NCBI GenBank assembly: GCA_902490585.1
Contig: CABUEI010000022.1
Coordinates: 1 to 32,574 of the forward strand
DNA length: 32,574 nucleotides
Source of the DNA: an uncultured Oscillospiraceae bacterium
GTDB taxonomy: Bacteria; Bacillota; Clostridia; Oscillospirales; Ruminococcaceae
Reading direction: 5' to 3'
Positions within the stretch are counted from its first letter, which is position 1; the number at the start of each line of letters is the position of its first letter. The translations under genes were made by a program, and so were the position numbers. The notes below the pieces were generated by a model. It was not told where the DNA came from. It made no database searches and saw only the letters and a program-made list of their open reading frames with translations. Shown here piece by piece: positions 15,104 to 22,877 of the stretch.

Positions 15104-15506
15104 AATGAATAATGAATGATGAATAATGAAGAATGAAGAATTGTGGAGCGTCTGCGGCGGAGATTTGAATTCTGGGTAGTGCGTAGCAAGGGTTACAGCG
15201 TGAAGCATAATGGTGGTGCTGTGGGAAAACAATCCCCACCATAGTTGGCTGAGCTTGACTCAGCAACAGAACCTCCCCCTTTTTCGAGGGCGGGCATGGA
15301 TGCCCGAAGTTGAACGCCCAGAGGCTTTGCAGGACGCAAAGCCAACAGAGCGTTCGTTGAAAGGCAAGAAATGGGATAGTGCAGGGCGAGGAATAGTGCA
15401 GAAATGGCATTGTGCAGTGAAAGATTGTTGAAAGGAATTTTCAAATATGCGCTGTAAGCGCAACCACAATTATTCACTATTCATCATTCAATATTCATTA
15501 TTCATT
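15104..15506. repeat. Mobile repeat element, copy 2 (about 403 bp, inverted termini)
   Basis: The left end reads AATGAATAATGAATGATG, further AATGAAGAAT units, then TTGTGG. The right end reads CCACAATTATTCACT, then TATTCATTATTCATT, nearly the reverse complement. The last 84 bp (15423-15506) match copy 3 almost base for base and contain a small hairpin GCGCT-GTA-AGCGC. Internal stretches (CAATCCCCACC, GTTGAAAGGCAAG, AGAAATGGCATTG) also recur in copy 3. There is no transposase, so it looks like a MITE-type element. No clear target duplication was seen. It separates the scaffold-like gene from the capsid gene. Confidence 0.75.
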
Positions 15507-15531
15507 TAAATAAAAAAGAGGGTGGTGATAT

Positions 15532-15567
15532 ATGAAGAACGTAATGGGTGGGTCGGCGAGAATGTGA
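15532..15567 (+). other. 11-codon ORF with good ribosome binding site ahead of the capsid gene
   Basis: GAGGGTGG (15518-15525) followed 6 bp later by ATG opens MKNVMGGSARM and then a stop. It is either a leader peptide or the start of a gene whose remainder has been lost. The following 130 bp (15568-15697) hold no ORF of note, only a small palindrome around AGCTTATTTAAGCT (about 15636) and the capsid ribosome binding site. Confidence 0.35.
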
Positions 15568-15697
15568 GAATAAGAAGTGCAGTCAGGAAAATGCAAGGGA
15601 AAATATATTTGCTGTGACAAAACGCTACAGGAGAAGCTTATTTAAGCTGTAAAAAACACGAAATGGCGGCAAAGAGCCGACCGGAAAGGAATTTTAT

Positions 15698-16825
15698 ATG
15701 AAGATGAGAGAAGTAAAGTTAAATCTGTTTGATGTGCAGACAACGGGAACACCCGGTCTGTCACCCGAAATGAAAACGTTCTATGAGAACACGCTGATTG
15801 ATATGGCAGAGCCGAAGCTGGTGCATGACCGTTTTGCCGACAAGTATCCCATACCCAAGAACAACGGTAAGACTATAGAGCTCAGAAAGTACAGCTCGCT
15901 TGCAAAGGCGACAACACCGCTTGTCGAGGGTGTTACACCTGCCGGAAATATGCTGTCGGTAACGGCAAAGACGGCTGCCGTAAATCAGTACGGCGACTAT
16001 ATCAAGCTGTCGGATATGCTTGAGCTTACCGCAATTGACAACAACGTGGTGCAGTCAACAAAGCTCCTCGGCAGTCAGTCGGGAAGAACGCTTGACACTA
16101 TAACCAGAGAGATAGTGAACGCAGGCACAAACGTAATATATGCACCCGATAAGGACGGCAACGAGGTGCTTTCAAGAGATGAACTGAAGAAGGACTGCGT
16201 GCTGTCGGTGGACACTGTATTCCGTGCCGCCGCTCAGCTTGAAAGCATGAATGCGGACGGTATTGACGGGGAGAATTATGTTGCGATAATACACCCTTAT
16301 GCCGCTTATGACCTTATGAGAAGTGCGGAGTGGGTGGACGTACATAAGTACGCTGATCCCGAAAGTATATTCAAGGGTGAGATAGGATCACTCGGCAATG
16401 TGAGATTTGTAAAGAGTACAGAGGCTAAGATATTCGCTGACGAGAGCTGTCCGCAGTTCTATCAGCCGACCGCTGACGCTAACTTCCTTGATGGCAAGGA
16501 TTATTACACAAAGTCGGGCAACAACTATCAGAAGGCAAGTGTTTCGGCAGGCGGACAGGTCACTGCGTCAACATACTATGAGAAGAAAGCTCTTGCAGTG
16601 TTCTCTACGCTCGTTATCGGAGCGCACGCTTATGCGGTAACGGATGTTACCGGCGGTGGTCTTCAGCACATAGTAAAACAGCTCGGTTACGGCGATGACC
16701 CTCTGAACCAGAGAGCAAGTGTCGGCTGGAAGGCAGTACGCACGGCGGAAATTCTTACAGATGAGTATATGGTGAGAATAGAGAGCTGTTCGCCGGTTTA
16801 CTCGGAGAAGACGAGCGAGAACTGA
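15698..16825 (+). CDS. Major capsid protein, N4-gp56 family
   Basis: 375 residues. The N-terminal half has the family pattern: TFYENTLIDMAEPKLVHDRF, then IPKNNGKTIELRKYSSLA, then LVEGVTPAG and VNQYGDYIKLSDMLELT, as in the HK97-fold 'N4-gp56 family' coat proteins. It ends with SVGWKAVRTAEILTDEYMVR, the usual P-loop/A-domain C-terminus of this family. About 260-300 (CPQFYQPTADANFLDGKDYY) looks like an inserted surface loop. The first residues lack a long cleavable delta domain, so any Prp-like processing site is more likely in the scaffold. GGAAAGGA is 7 bp before the ATG. Repeat copies lie on both sides, so the gene stands alone between two elements. Confidence 0.88.
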   Translation: MKMREVKLNLFDVQTTGTPGLSPEMKTFYENTLIDMAEPKLVHDRFADKYPIPKNNGKTIELRKYSSLAKATTPLVEGVTPAGNMLSVTAKTAAVNQYGDYIKLSDMLELTAIDNNVVQSTKLLGSQSGRTLDTITREIVNAGTNVIYAPDKDGNEVLSRDELKKDCVLSVDTVFRAAAQLESMNADGIDGENYVAIIHPYAAYDLMRSAEWVDVHKYADPESIFKGEIGSLGNVRFVKSTEAKIFADESCPQFYQPTADANFLDGKDYYTKSGNNYQKASVSAGGQVTASTYYEKKALAVFSTLVIGAHAYAVTDVTGGGLQHIVKQLGYGDDPLNQRASVGWKAVRTAEILTDEYMVRIESCSPVYSEKTSEN

Positions 16826-16883
16826 TAGAGAAAATGCGGATCTAATGATTAGCATGAACATCTGCGGCGGTGTGAAAGGGGGC

Positions 16884-17278
16884 AATGAATAATTGTGGTG
16901 GCACCTTTGGTGCGGAATTTGAAATTGGGGTAGTGCGGGGCGAGAGATAGTACGGGGTTGGTGATGATAGTGCGGACGGGGGACAATCCCCACCGTCTTG
17001 CAGACAGAAAGGCTTGAGATATACCGATGTTTGATATATCGCATAGCATAGCGGGATTTTAAGGATTTTTGCTTGTCTGCAATCCACGAGGCAAGGGTGA
17101 TGGTGGTTTGCTAAGGTTTTGCAAAGAACATAAGGCGTTCATTAAAAGGCAAGTTTGGAGCTTGACGAGTGATAATGTAGAAATGACATTGGGTAGCGAA
17201 CGATTGTTGAAAGGAATTTTCTGATATGCGCTGTAAGCGCAACCACAATTATTCACTATTCATCATTCATTATTCATT
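16884..17278. repeat. Mobile repeat element, copy 3 (about 395 bp)
   Basis: Left end AATGAATAATTGTGG with hairpin GCACC-TTT-GGTGC (16901-16913) and GAATTTGAAATTGGGG. The right end is nearly identical to copy 2 from 17202 to 17278. The left AT-rich terminus is shorter than in copy 2, so this copy looks truncated there. The interior differs from copy 2 except for short shared blocks (ACAATCCCCACCGTC, AAAAGGCAAG, AGAAATGACATTG). It contains a 24-codon ORF described under findings. No transposase. Apart from this element, 16826-17331 holds nothing I can identify. Confidence 0.75.
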
Positions 17279-17331
17279 AATAAAAGAACGGGTGGGTTAG
17301 TGGGAAAGTTATTTATGAAAGGGAAGAAGAA

Positions 17332-17571
17332 ATGAAAGAGAATTTAAAGGAACTTGTGGCTGTAAGGCTGTTCAAGGACAATGACAAGTATAATGCCGAC
17401 GTTTTTGTATCGGTGAACTGTAACAATTATCTTATACGCAGAGGTGAAACTGTAATGGTGCCGCTGTTTATAAAGAAGGAGCTTGACAGGGCGGAAACGC
17501 AGAGAAAGAGAGCGGAGTATTACCGTGATGAAGGTTGGAAGCAGTCGCTTATAGTTCAGGAGGGCAAGTAA
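17332..17571 (+). CDS. Small phage structural protein of unknown function
   Basis: 79 residues, KELVAVRLFKDNDKYNADVFVSVNCNNYLIRRG then a basic helical tail rich in Arg/Lys/Glu. The first half looks like small beta-structure, the second half a single helix. It lies between capsid and connector and overlaps the next gene at TAATG, so it is probably a head component (decoration, internal or completion protein). I do not recognise a named family. GGAAGAAG precedes the ATG. Confidence 0.65.
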   Translation: MKENLKELVAVRLFKDNDKYNADVFVSVNCNNYLIRRGETVMVPLFIKKELDRAETQRKRAEYYRDEGWKQSLIVQEGK

Positions 17572-17942
17572 TGACGGTAAAGCAGGTCATATCTGCGACG
17601 GACACACTGCGTCCGAACGAGATAACAGCCGATGATAAGAAGAGGTGGCTTTGTGAGCTTGAAAGCAGGATATATGAGGATCTGTACGTTACGCATGAGC
17701 ATGAGAAAATTGATTTTACCGATACGGATAAGATAGTGAGTGATGACAGCACGGAGCTTTTTGTAAAACAGCCCTATGATGAGATGTATATCCTTTATCT
17801 GTGCTCACTGGTTGATTTTTATCATGCGGAGTATGAAAGATATCAGAATGATGTTACGCTGTTTGATACGCTGTATGAAAGCTATTGCCGTTTCTGGAAC
17901 AGCAGACATAAATCGTGCGTCAGGACAATAATTACGGGATAG
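17571..17942 (+). CDS. Probable head-tail connector/adaptor protein
   Basis: 123 residues, MTVKQVISATDTLRPNEI then RWLCELESRIYEDLY, a mid acidic loop, and a helical YDEMYILYLCSLVDFYHAEY with YESYCRFWNSRH. An all-helical, roughly 120-residue protein placed after the capsid is the usual profile of head-completion or adaptor proteins that bind under the portal. I recall similar proteins in Firmicutes phages with the same kind of capsid. The start ATG overlaps the previous stop (TAATG); a start at 17535 inside the previous gene is less likely. Confidence 0.65.
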   Translation: MTVKQVISATDTLRPNEITADDKKRWLCELESRIYEDLYVTHEHEKIDFTDTDKIVSDDSTELFVKQPYDEMYILYLCSLVDFYHAEYERYQNDVTLFDTLYESYCRFWNSRHKSCVRTIITG

Positions 17943-17952
17943 GGGGATTTTT

Positions 17953-19635
17953 ACGGTAAGAGAAATAACCGGCGGTACGGAAAGTGCCGTGAAATTCGGC
18001 GGAATAGACTGCTCGAACGGAACTCCGCTCGGGTACTGGCAGGAGCTGTGCGGTATGGATTTTACCGCATTTCCTGCACTGAAAACGGTAAAGCCGTTTG
18101 CGTATAAAGCACTTGCGGACGGGATAACGGGGTATCTTGTAAAGAACGGGGAGATCGTATACACAAAATCGGACGGGATTTATATTTCGGGGAAGAAAAC
18201 ACAGCTGACGCTGAGCTACGGTAAGAAACAGATTGTGTCACTGGGGGCGTACATACTGATAATGCCTGATGAAGTGCTTATCAATACGGCGGACGACCCG
18301 GTGAGTGTGGAGTATACGGCAAAGCCGAAAGTGTGCGGAACGCTGTTTGAATATAACAGTAATGTGACAAGACCGAGCGTTTCAATCTTCAAAAGGCTGT
18401 ATCTTGATGTGGCTGAGAACAGCGAGGAGCTTTCAAAGTACAAGGTAGGGGATATGGTGACGGTAACGTATGAGTACGGCGGCAAGGGGAGATATCTCAC
18501 TGCGGCGATAAGCTCGATCGGTAAGGAAAACTACAGCATGAGCGGTTGTGTGTCGGTGAATTTCGACACAACGGCTTACAGCGATACTTACTATTTCTAC
18601 ACGGAAAAGCGGAAGATGGACGCTTTCAGGATAGTGAATATCAAGAATGCGTATATAAGCTGTCCGATACCGCAGATGGATTTTATAACCGAGTACAACA
18701 ACAGACTGTGGGGGTGCAGTTCGTCACGGCATGAAATATACTGTTCAAAGCTCGGAAGTGCTGTGGAATGGGGCAGTTTTGACGGGATATCGACTGACGC
18801 ATGGACGGTAAGCGTGGGAACAGACGGGGATTTCACGGGTGTTTGTGTGTATGGGGGAAGTGTGCTTTTCTTCAAGGAAAACTGCGTCCATGTTGTCTAT
18901 GGAACCAAAGCGTCTAATTTCACGCTGAGCACAATAAAGCTCAGAGGGGTGCAGAAAGGCAGTGACGGCTCGCTGTGCATATCGGACGGGTTGCTGTATT
19001 TCAAGGCACCCGAGGGAATATTCAGCTTCAACGGTTCTGCATCGGTGCGAATTGACGCAAAGCTCGGCGATGATATTACCGATACAGCGGTCATGACGGC
19101 GAACGGAAGATACGTTGTTATGTGTGCGGCTGACGGGACAGTGTATTATTATGATAAACGCTACTCGGCGTGGTACACAAGGCGGCTTGCGGACGTGATT
19201 TCGGCACATGAGATAAACGGCAGGTTGTATGCTGTGACCAGTGACAAGAACGGAAAAATGAAACTTGTGACACTTGTAGGGAATGACGGAAATTCCGACA
19301 GCGAGGAAAAGAATGAATTTACTGCGATAAGCGGAGAGCTTGGAAGAGGGAGTGCTTTCAGGTTTTATAAAAAGCTCAGAATGTCGCTGTGTCACGAAAA
19401 GCAGGACGGCGAAACGTTGAAAATCAACGCTTATATAAGTGCTGACGGCGGAGAATGGAAAAAGGTGTATGAATATGACGGCACGGGTACAGAGGAGATA
19501 GCAACTGCTCCGATCATACCGCTGAGATGCAGAAAGATAAAAATCAAGATATGCGGTGAAACAAGCGGTAATGCTTATGCACAGCTGTACGGAATATATC
19601 TTGACAGTGAAAAGGGAAGTGAGATAGGTGGATAA
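17953..19635 (+). CDS. Beta-propeller-like tail nozzle/DNA-stabilisation protein (start apparently ACG)
   Basis: About 560 residues. After VREITGG...AVKFGGIDCSNG come many short beta-rich repeats of the type IVYTKSDGIYISG, NRLWGCSSSRHEIYCSKLG, GDFTGVCVYGGSVLFFKEN, GLLYFKAPEGIFSFNG and DGTVYYYDKRYSAWY. This is the pattern of beta-propeller short-tail proteins such as P22 gp10 (the 'packaged DNA stabilisation' plug) or nozzle proteins. No tape measure follows, which supports a short tail. AGGGGG (17941-17946) overlaps the previous stop and points to ACG at 17953. The next ordinary start, GTG at 17989, has no ribosome binding site and would drop 12 residues that read as real protein. Overlaps the fibre gene by 8 bp. 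Confidence 0.68.
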   Translation, partial: TVREITGGTESAVKFGGIDCSNGTPLGYWQELCGMDFTAFPALKTVKPFAYKALADGITGYLVKNGEIVYTKSDGIYISGKKTQLTLSYGKKQIVSLGAYILIMPDEVLINTADDPVSVEYTAKPKVCGTLFEYNSNVTRPSVSIFKRLYLDVAENSEELSKYKVGDMVTVTYEYGGKGRYLTAAISSIGKENYSMSGCVSVNFDTTAYSDTYYFYTEKRKMDAFRIVNIKNAYISCPIPQMDFITEYNNRLWGCSSSRHEIYCSKLGSAVEWGSFDGISTDAWTVSVGTDGDFTGVCVYGGSVLFFKENCVHVVYGTKASNFTLSTIKLRGVQKGSDGSLCISDGLLYFKAPEGIFSFNGSASVRIDAKLGDDITDTAVMTANGRYVVMCAADGTVYYYDKRYSAWYTRRLADVISAHEINGRLYAVTSDKNGKMKLVTLVGNDGNSDSEEKNEFTAISGELGRGSAFRFYKKLRMSLCHEKQDGETLKINAYISADGGEWKKVYEYDGTGTEEIATAPIIPLRCRKIKIKICGETSGNAYAQLYGIYLDSEKGSEIGG

Positions 19636-21220
19636 TCTTGATATCAGCTTTGCGGCTGACAAGTCGGCAGAGGACAAAGGACGTATAAATGCGGTTGAGG
19701 ACTATCTTACTCTCCTTACGGAAAGAATAAAATTCTGTCTGTCCGGAATAAGCGATGATGTGGCTGAAAAATCTGACGGTGAAGAGGAAAAACGGCTTAT
19801 TTACAGTGCGATTTCGGACGAGGTGGGCGAATTTTCAAATGCAGACAAAAACTGCGAGATTTTCAATGATTATGAGAACAATACCGCAAGCTCGTATTAT
19901 GCTCACGCTGAGGGATATAAAACTAAGGCAACCGCACCGTACAGCCATGCGGAAGGCAGAGAAACGGTTGCTTACAATATGCACTCTCATGCAGAGGGGT
20001 ACAAGACGGTGGCAGGCGGTCAGAGTTCGCACGCTGAGGGAGAGGATTGCCGTGCAATAGGGAGCTATTCTCATGCAGAAGGATACAAGACAGTTGCGAG
20101 CGGTACCGGTTCCCATGCTTCCGGCTGGGGTACTGTGGCAGGAGATACGACGTTTGCGATAGGACGGTGGAATAAAACAAGCGACGGATTGTTTGTTGTC
20201 GGTAACGGATGGAATTCCGGTTCGGACGAAAGCGATGCATCGAGGTCGGACGCACTGGTGCTTGACGGTAGCGGCAATCTGCGTATTGCCGGCAAGCTGA
20301 CGGCAGACGGGGGTGTGGAGTATAGTATGCCCACAGCAACACGGTATACGCTCGGCGGCGTTGTGATCGGCGACAATATGTCGGTGACGGCTGACGGGAT
20401 TATTTCGGTAGATTTGTCGGAGTATCTGAAATCAGGTGACATATCGGACTGGGCGAAAGCTGACAATAAACCCACATACACGGCTGAAGAAATCGGAGCG
20501 GCAGAGAAAAATCATACGCATGGTGTTACGGATATTACGGATATGCCTGCATGGGCAAAATCGGAAAACAAACCGACATACACGGCAAAGGAAGTCGGTG
20601 CGGCAACAAGTGCGGATATTACAGCGGCGATCACAGCTGTTAAAATCGGCGGAAGAAACCTGCTGTATGACAGCACGGGAAATCTTAAAAAAGGCTGGAG
20701 CGGTAACACTGTAATAACTGTTGACGGCGGAATATCCGGAAACAGTCTTGCAATATCGAGGACGGGATACTCGGGTAATGCACGATATTTCGGCACAAGT
20801 AAAAAATGTTATCTGACGGATTTTGAGGTCGGAATAAGTTATACGCTGTCAGCGTGGATAAAAGTCAGAAGTGACATTGAGCTTGACGGCAACGGTTATG
20901 TAATGGCAAGATTCCGTTCGGCTGATAATGCAAAACTGCACATTTTATCGCTTACTGTTAACAGTAAAACGGAAAAGGATAAGTGGGTCTATTACGAAAA
21001 CACGTGGACGATAAACGACAGCGACATATCAAAGCTTGAGTGTGTGGCACTGGCGCTTGATAAAAACGGTATGATAGAGGCTTGTAATATAAAGCTTGAG
21101 AAAGGAAACAAGGCTACGGGTTGGGTGCCTGCAATCGAGGAAGATACAGAGAGAATAGCGAGTCTTGAAGAGAGAATTGCGGTGCTTGAAGCTATGGCGG
21201 TATCGGGAGGTGAGGTATAA
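19628..21220 (+). CDS. Tail fibre/receptor-binding protein with YadA-type repeats
   Basis: 530 residues in four parts. About 1-90 is a helical attachment region. About 92-175 has six 14-residue SHAEGYKT-type units, the Hep_Hag/YadA-head beta-roll repeat. About 265-340 has two copies of a WAKADNKPTYTAEEIGAA-like fibre linker with NHTHG between. About 345-500 is a carbohydrate-binding-like jelly roll (GRNLLYDSTGN, SYTLSAWIKVRSD, CNIKLEKGNKATGWVPA). It ends in a coiled coil (TERIASLEERIAVLEAMA) likely to trimerise. A host-recognition fibre is the natural reading. GTG start overlapping the previous gene. Confidence 0.85.
   Translation: MDNLDISFAADKSAEDKGRINAVEDYLTLLTERIKFCLSGISDDVAEKSDGEEEKRLIYSAISDEVGEFSNADKNCEIFNDYENNTASSYYAHAEGYKTKATAPYSHAEGRETVAYNMHSHAEGYKTVAGGQSSHAEGEDCRAIGSYSHAEGYKTVASGTGSHASGWGTVAGDTTFAIGRWNKTSDGLFVVGNGWNSGSDESDASRSDALVLDGSGNLRIAGKLTADGGVEYSMPTATRYTLGGVVIGDNMSVTADGIISVDLSEYLKSGDISDWAKADNKPTYTAEEIGAAEKNHTHGVTDITDMPAWAKSENKPTYTAKEVGAATSADITAAITAVKIGGRNLLYDSTGNLKKGWSGNTVITVDGGISGNSLAISRTGYSGNARYFGTSKKCYLTDFEVGISYTLSAWIKVRSDIELDGNGYVMARFRSADNAKLHILSLTVNSKTEKDKWVYYENTWTINDSDISKLECVALALDKNGMIEACNIKLEKGNKATGWVPAIEEDTERIASLEERIAVLEAMAVSGGEV
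19901..20152 (+). repeat. Tandem 42-bp coding repeats (Hep_Hag units)
   Basis: Six consecutive 14-codon units, each beginning (S/A)HA(E/S)G. The DNA repeats share TCTCATGCAGA(A/G)G-like cores. This kind of array can gain or lose units by recombination and change fibre length. Confidence 0.75.
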
Positions 21221-21438
21221 TGCCGGATTTCGGAAAATGGATCGTCGAGGTTGCGGTGAACGGCGTTAAGAGCGGAAGCTTTGACAGAGCGTGGGCGGCT
21301 ATGCAGCTTGGCAACCATTACAGCCGTGACAGAATTACGGCGGAGGATATTGCTAGGTTTGATGAAGAGATGAACGAGTATGAGGCGGAGGAGAGCGGCA
21401 CTTCTGACGGGGAAATGATATATGAGGAGGTTATATGA
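21220..21438 (+). CDS. Small phage protein of unknown function
   Basis: 72 residues, soluble: MPDFGKWIVEVAVNG then SFDRAWAAMQLGNHYSRDRI and an acidic C-terminus. It overlaps the fibre stop (TAATG) and the next gene (ATGA), so it is translated in one chain with them. The RITAEDIARF piece faintly recalls small XkdX-like tail proteins, too weakly to name. A fibre chaperone or tail accessory is possible. Confidence 0.6.
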   Translation: MPDFGKWIVEVAVNGVKSGSFDRAWAAMQLGNHYSRDRITAEDIARFDEEMNEYEAEESGTSDGEMIYEEVI

Positions 21439-22421
21439 GCGAAAAGCAGAAAAATAAGGACAGTGCGCCCGTATATAAAAGCGGATATGCGGACGCTTTG
21501 AAAAGTAATCTTGCAAAGGTCATGGAAAAGAAGAATTTCAGTTATGACGCAAACAAGGACAAGCTTTTTTCACAGTACAAGGACAGCTATGAGAAGTCGG
21601 GTAAGACGGCTATGCAGGACACTATGGGTAATGCGGCAACGCTTACGGGCGGATACGGTAACAGTTATGCGGTGACGGCAGGACAGCAGGCGTACAACAG
21701 TTATATGTCAAAGTTGAATGACAAAATCCCGGAGCTTGAACAGAGGGCTTATGAGCGTTATAAGGACGAGGAGGACAGCGCTTACAAAAGACTGAATACG
21801 CTTATCGGGCTTGAAAATACGGATTATGACAGATACCGTGACAGTGTGGGAGATTATAACACAAACAGGGAGTTTGAATATAATAAGAGTAAGGACGCTC
21901 TGGCACAGCGTAATTTACAGGCTCAGTTTGAAAGGGATAATTACGAGAATGACAGGGACTACAACCGCAGGGTGTATGAAAACGACAGGGATTATGCCAG
22001 GAACGTATATGATAGCGACCGTAACTATCAGATAAAACTGAACAACTCACTGAAAGACGCTGTGAAGAATGAGGAAAATGATGAAACTGAATTTTCGCCG
22101 AGTGACGCTTACGATTTTATCAGCAAGTACGGAGATAAAATCTATTCGGACGAAGAATATATCGAGGCACTGTATCAGCTTTACGGGGATAAAGACGGAT
22201 TCTATGACTGGGTAAAGCAGATGCAGATACCCGGTGACATTGAGGGCATGACTTATCTTGAGCTCCTTTATAAACTGCACCCTGAGCTGAAACCCACAAC
22301 ATCGCAGAAAATGGGAATGTCGGACGATGAGCTTATAAGAAGAACGGCAACAAACGGCGGTGCAACGCCGCCTCATTCGCAGAGCTTCTGGTGGATCAAT
22401 CAGGGAATGACCAAAAAGTAA
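21435..22421 (+). CDS. Tyr/Asp/Arg-rich repeat protein, possible internal virion or tail protein
   Basis: 328 residues with unusual composition. A Gly/Ala-containing segment NAATLTGGYGNSYAVTAG (about 60-78) is followed by a long helical, Tyr- and Asp-rich stretch (about 90-210) containing repeats of NDRDYxRxVYE (YENDRDYNRRVYENDRDYAR). A C-terminal globular part about 215-300 (DAYDFISKYGDKIYSDEEY) follows. No enzyme motif. The proteins I recall with this pattern are unannotated phage structural proteins. In a phage with no tape measure, an ejected internal protein or an extended tail component is a fair guess. The start overlaps the previous stop (ATGA). Confidence 0.6.
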   Translation: MSEKQKNKDSAPVYKSGYADALKSNLAKVMEKKNFSYDANKDKLFSQYKDSYEKSGKTAMQDTMGNAATLTGGYGNSYAVTAGQQAYNSYMSKLNDKIPELEQRAYERYKDEEDSAYKRLNTLIGLENTDYDRYRDSVGDYNTNREFEYNKSKDALAQRNLQAQFERDNYENDRDYNRRVYENDRDYARNVYDSDRNYQIKLNNSLKDAVKNEENDETEFSPSDAYDFISKYGDKIYSDEEYIEALYQLYGDKDGFYDWVKQMQIPGDIEGMTYLELLYKLHPELKPTTSQKMGMSDDELIRRTATNGGATPPHSQSFWWINQGMTKK

Positions 22422-22448
22422 AATACGCAAAACAAAGGAGGGGGAAAT

Positions 22449-22877
22449 ATGAGCAAAATACAGATAACAATTGACGGCATAGCAGGTGCTATCGGAGCGG
22501 TTTTAGGGTTTATGTACGGCGAGGTTTCCGGAGTGTTCTGGGCGCTTGTCGCATTTATGGCGCTGGATTATATCAGCGGAGTGCTTGTGGCAATATCGGG
22601 TAAAAAACTTTCGAGCAAGGTAGGCTTCAAAGGGATAGCTAAAAAGCTGTTGATACTTGTGTTTGTGTCGGTGGGGCATATAACTGACACTTATGTGCTC
22701 GGCGGTGTTCCAGTGGCGATGACGGCGGTGACGCTTTTTTATATTGCAAACGAGGGAATCAGCATTGTAGAGAACGCTTCGGCTCTGGGACTGCCTGTAC
22801 CGCAGAAGATAAAGAATGTACTGGAGCAGATCAAAAGTAAGAGCGAGGAGGACGACAGTGAGAATAAAGGGCATTGA
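22449..22877 (+). CDS. Phage holin, toxin-secretion/phage-lysis family
   Basis: 142 residues with about three membrane segments (IAGAIGAVLGFMYG, VFWALVAFMALDYISGVLVA, and AMTAVTLFYIANEGISIVENA). The DYISG...KLSSKVGFKGIAKK core matches the phage_holin_4 family. It forms membrane lesions that release or trigger the endolysin. AAAGGAGGGGG precedes the ATG. The gene runs 20 bp into the endolysin gene, the usual holin-endolysin pair. Confidence 0.9.
   Translation: MSKIQITIDGIAGAIGAVLGFMYGEVSGVFWALVAFMALDYISGVLVAISGKKLSSKVGFKGIAKKLLILVFVSVGHITDTYVLGGVPVAMTAVTLFYIANEGISIVENASALGLPVPQKIKNVLEQIKSKSEEDDSENKGH

Noticed and set aside
15104..17278. AT-rich ATTCATT tandem units considered as a CRISPR array
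   Set aside because: No regular repeat-spacer structure; the units are the inverted ends of the mobile repeat element.
16826..17331. Possible genes inside repeat copy 3
   Set aside because: Minus-strand ORFs (for example 16842-17087) read through repeat sequence with low-complexity translation and no ribosome binding site.
18745..19677. 310-codon minus-strand ORF opposite the nozzle gene
   Set aside because: Antisense shadow without family features or a ribosome binding site; the plus-strand genes are contiguous and overlapping.
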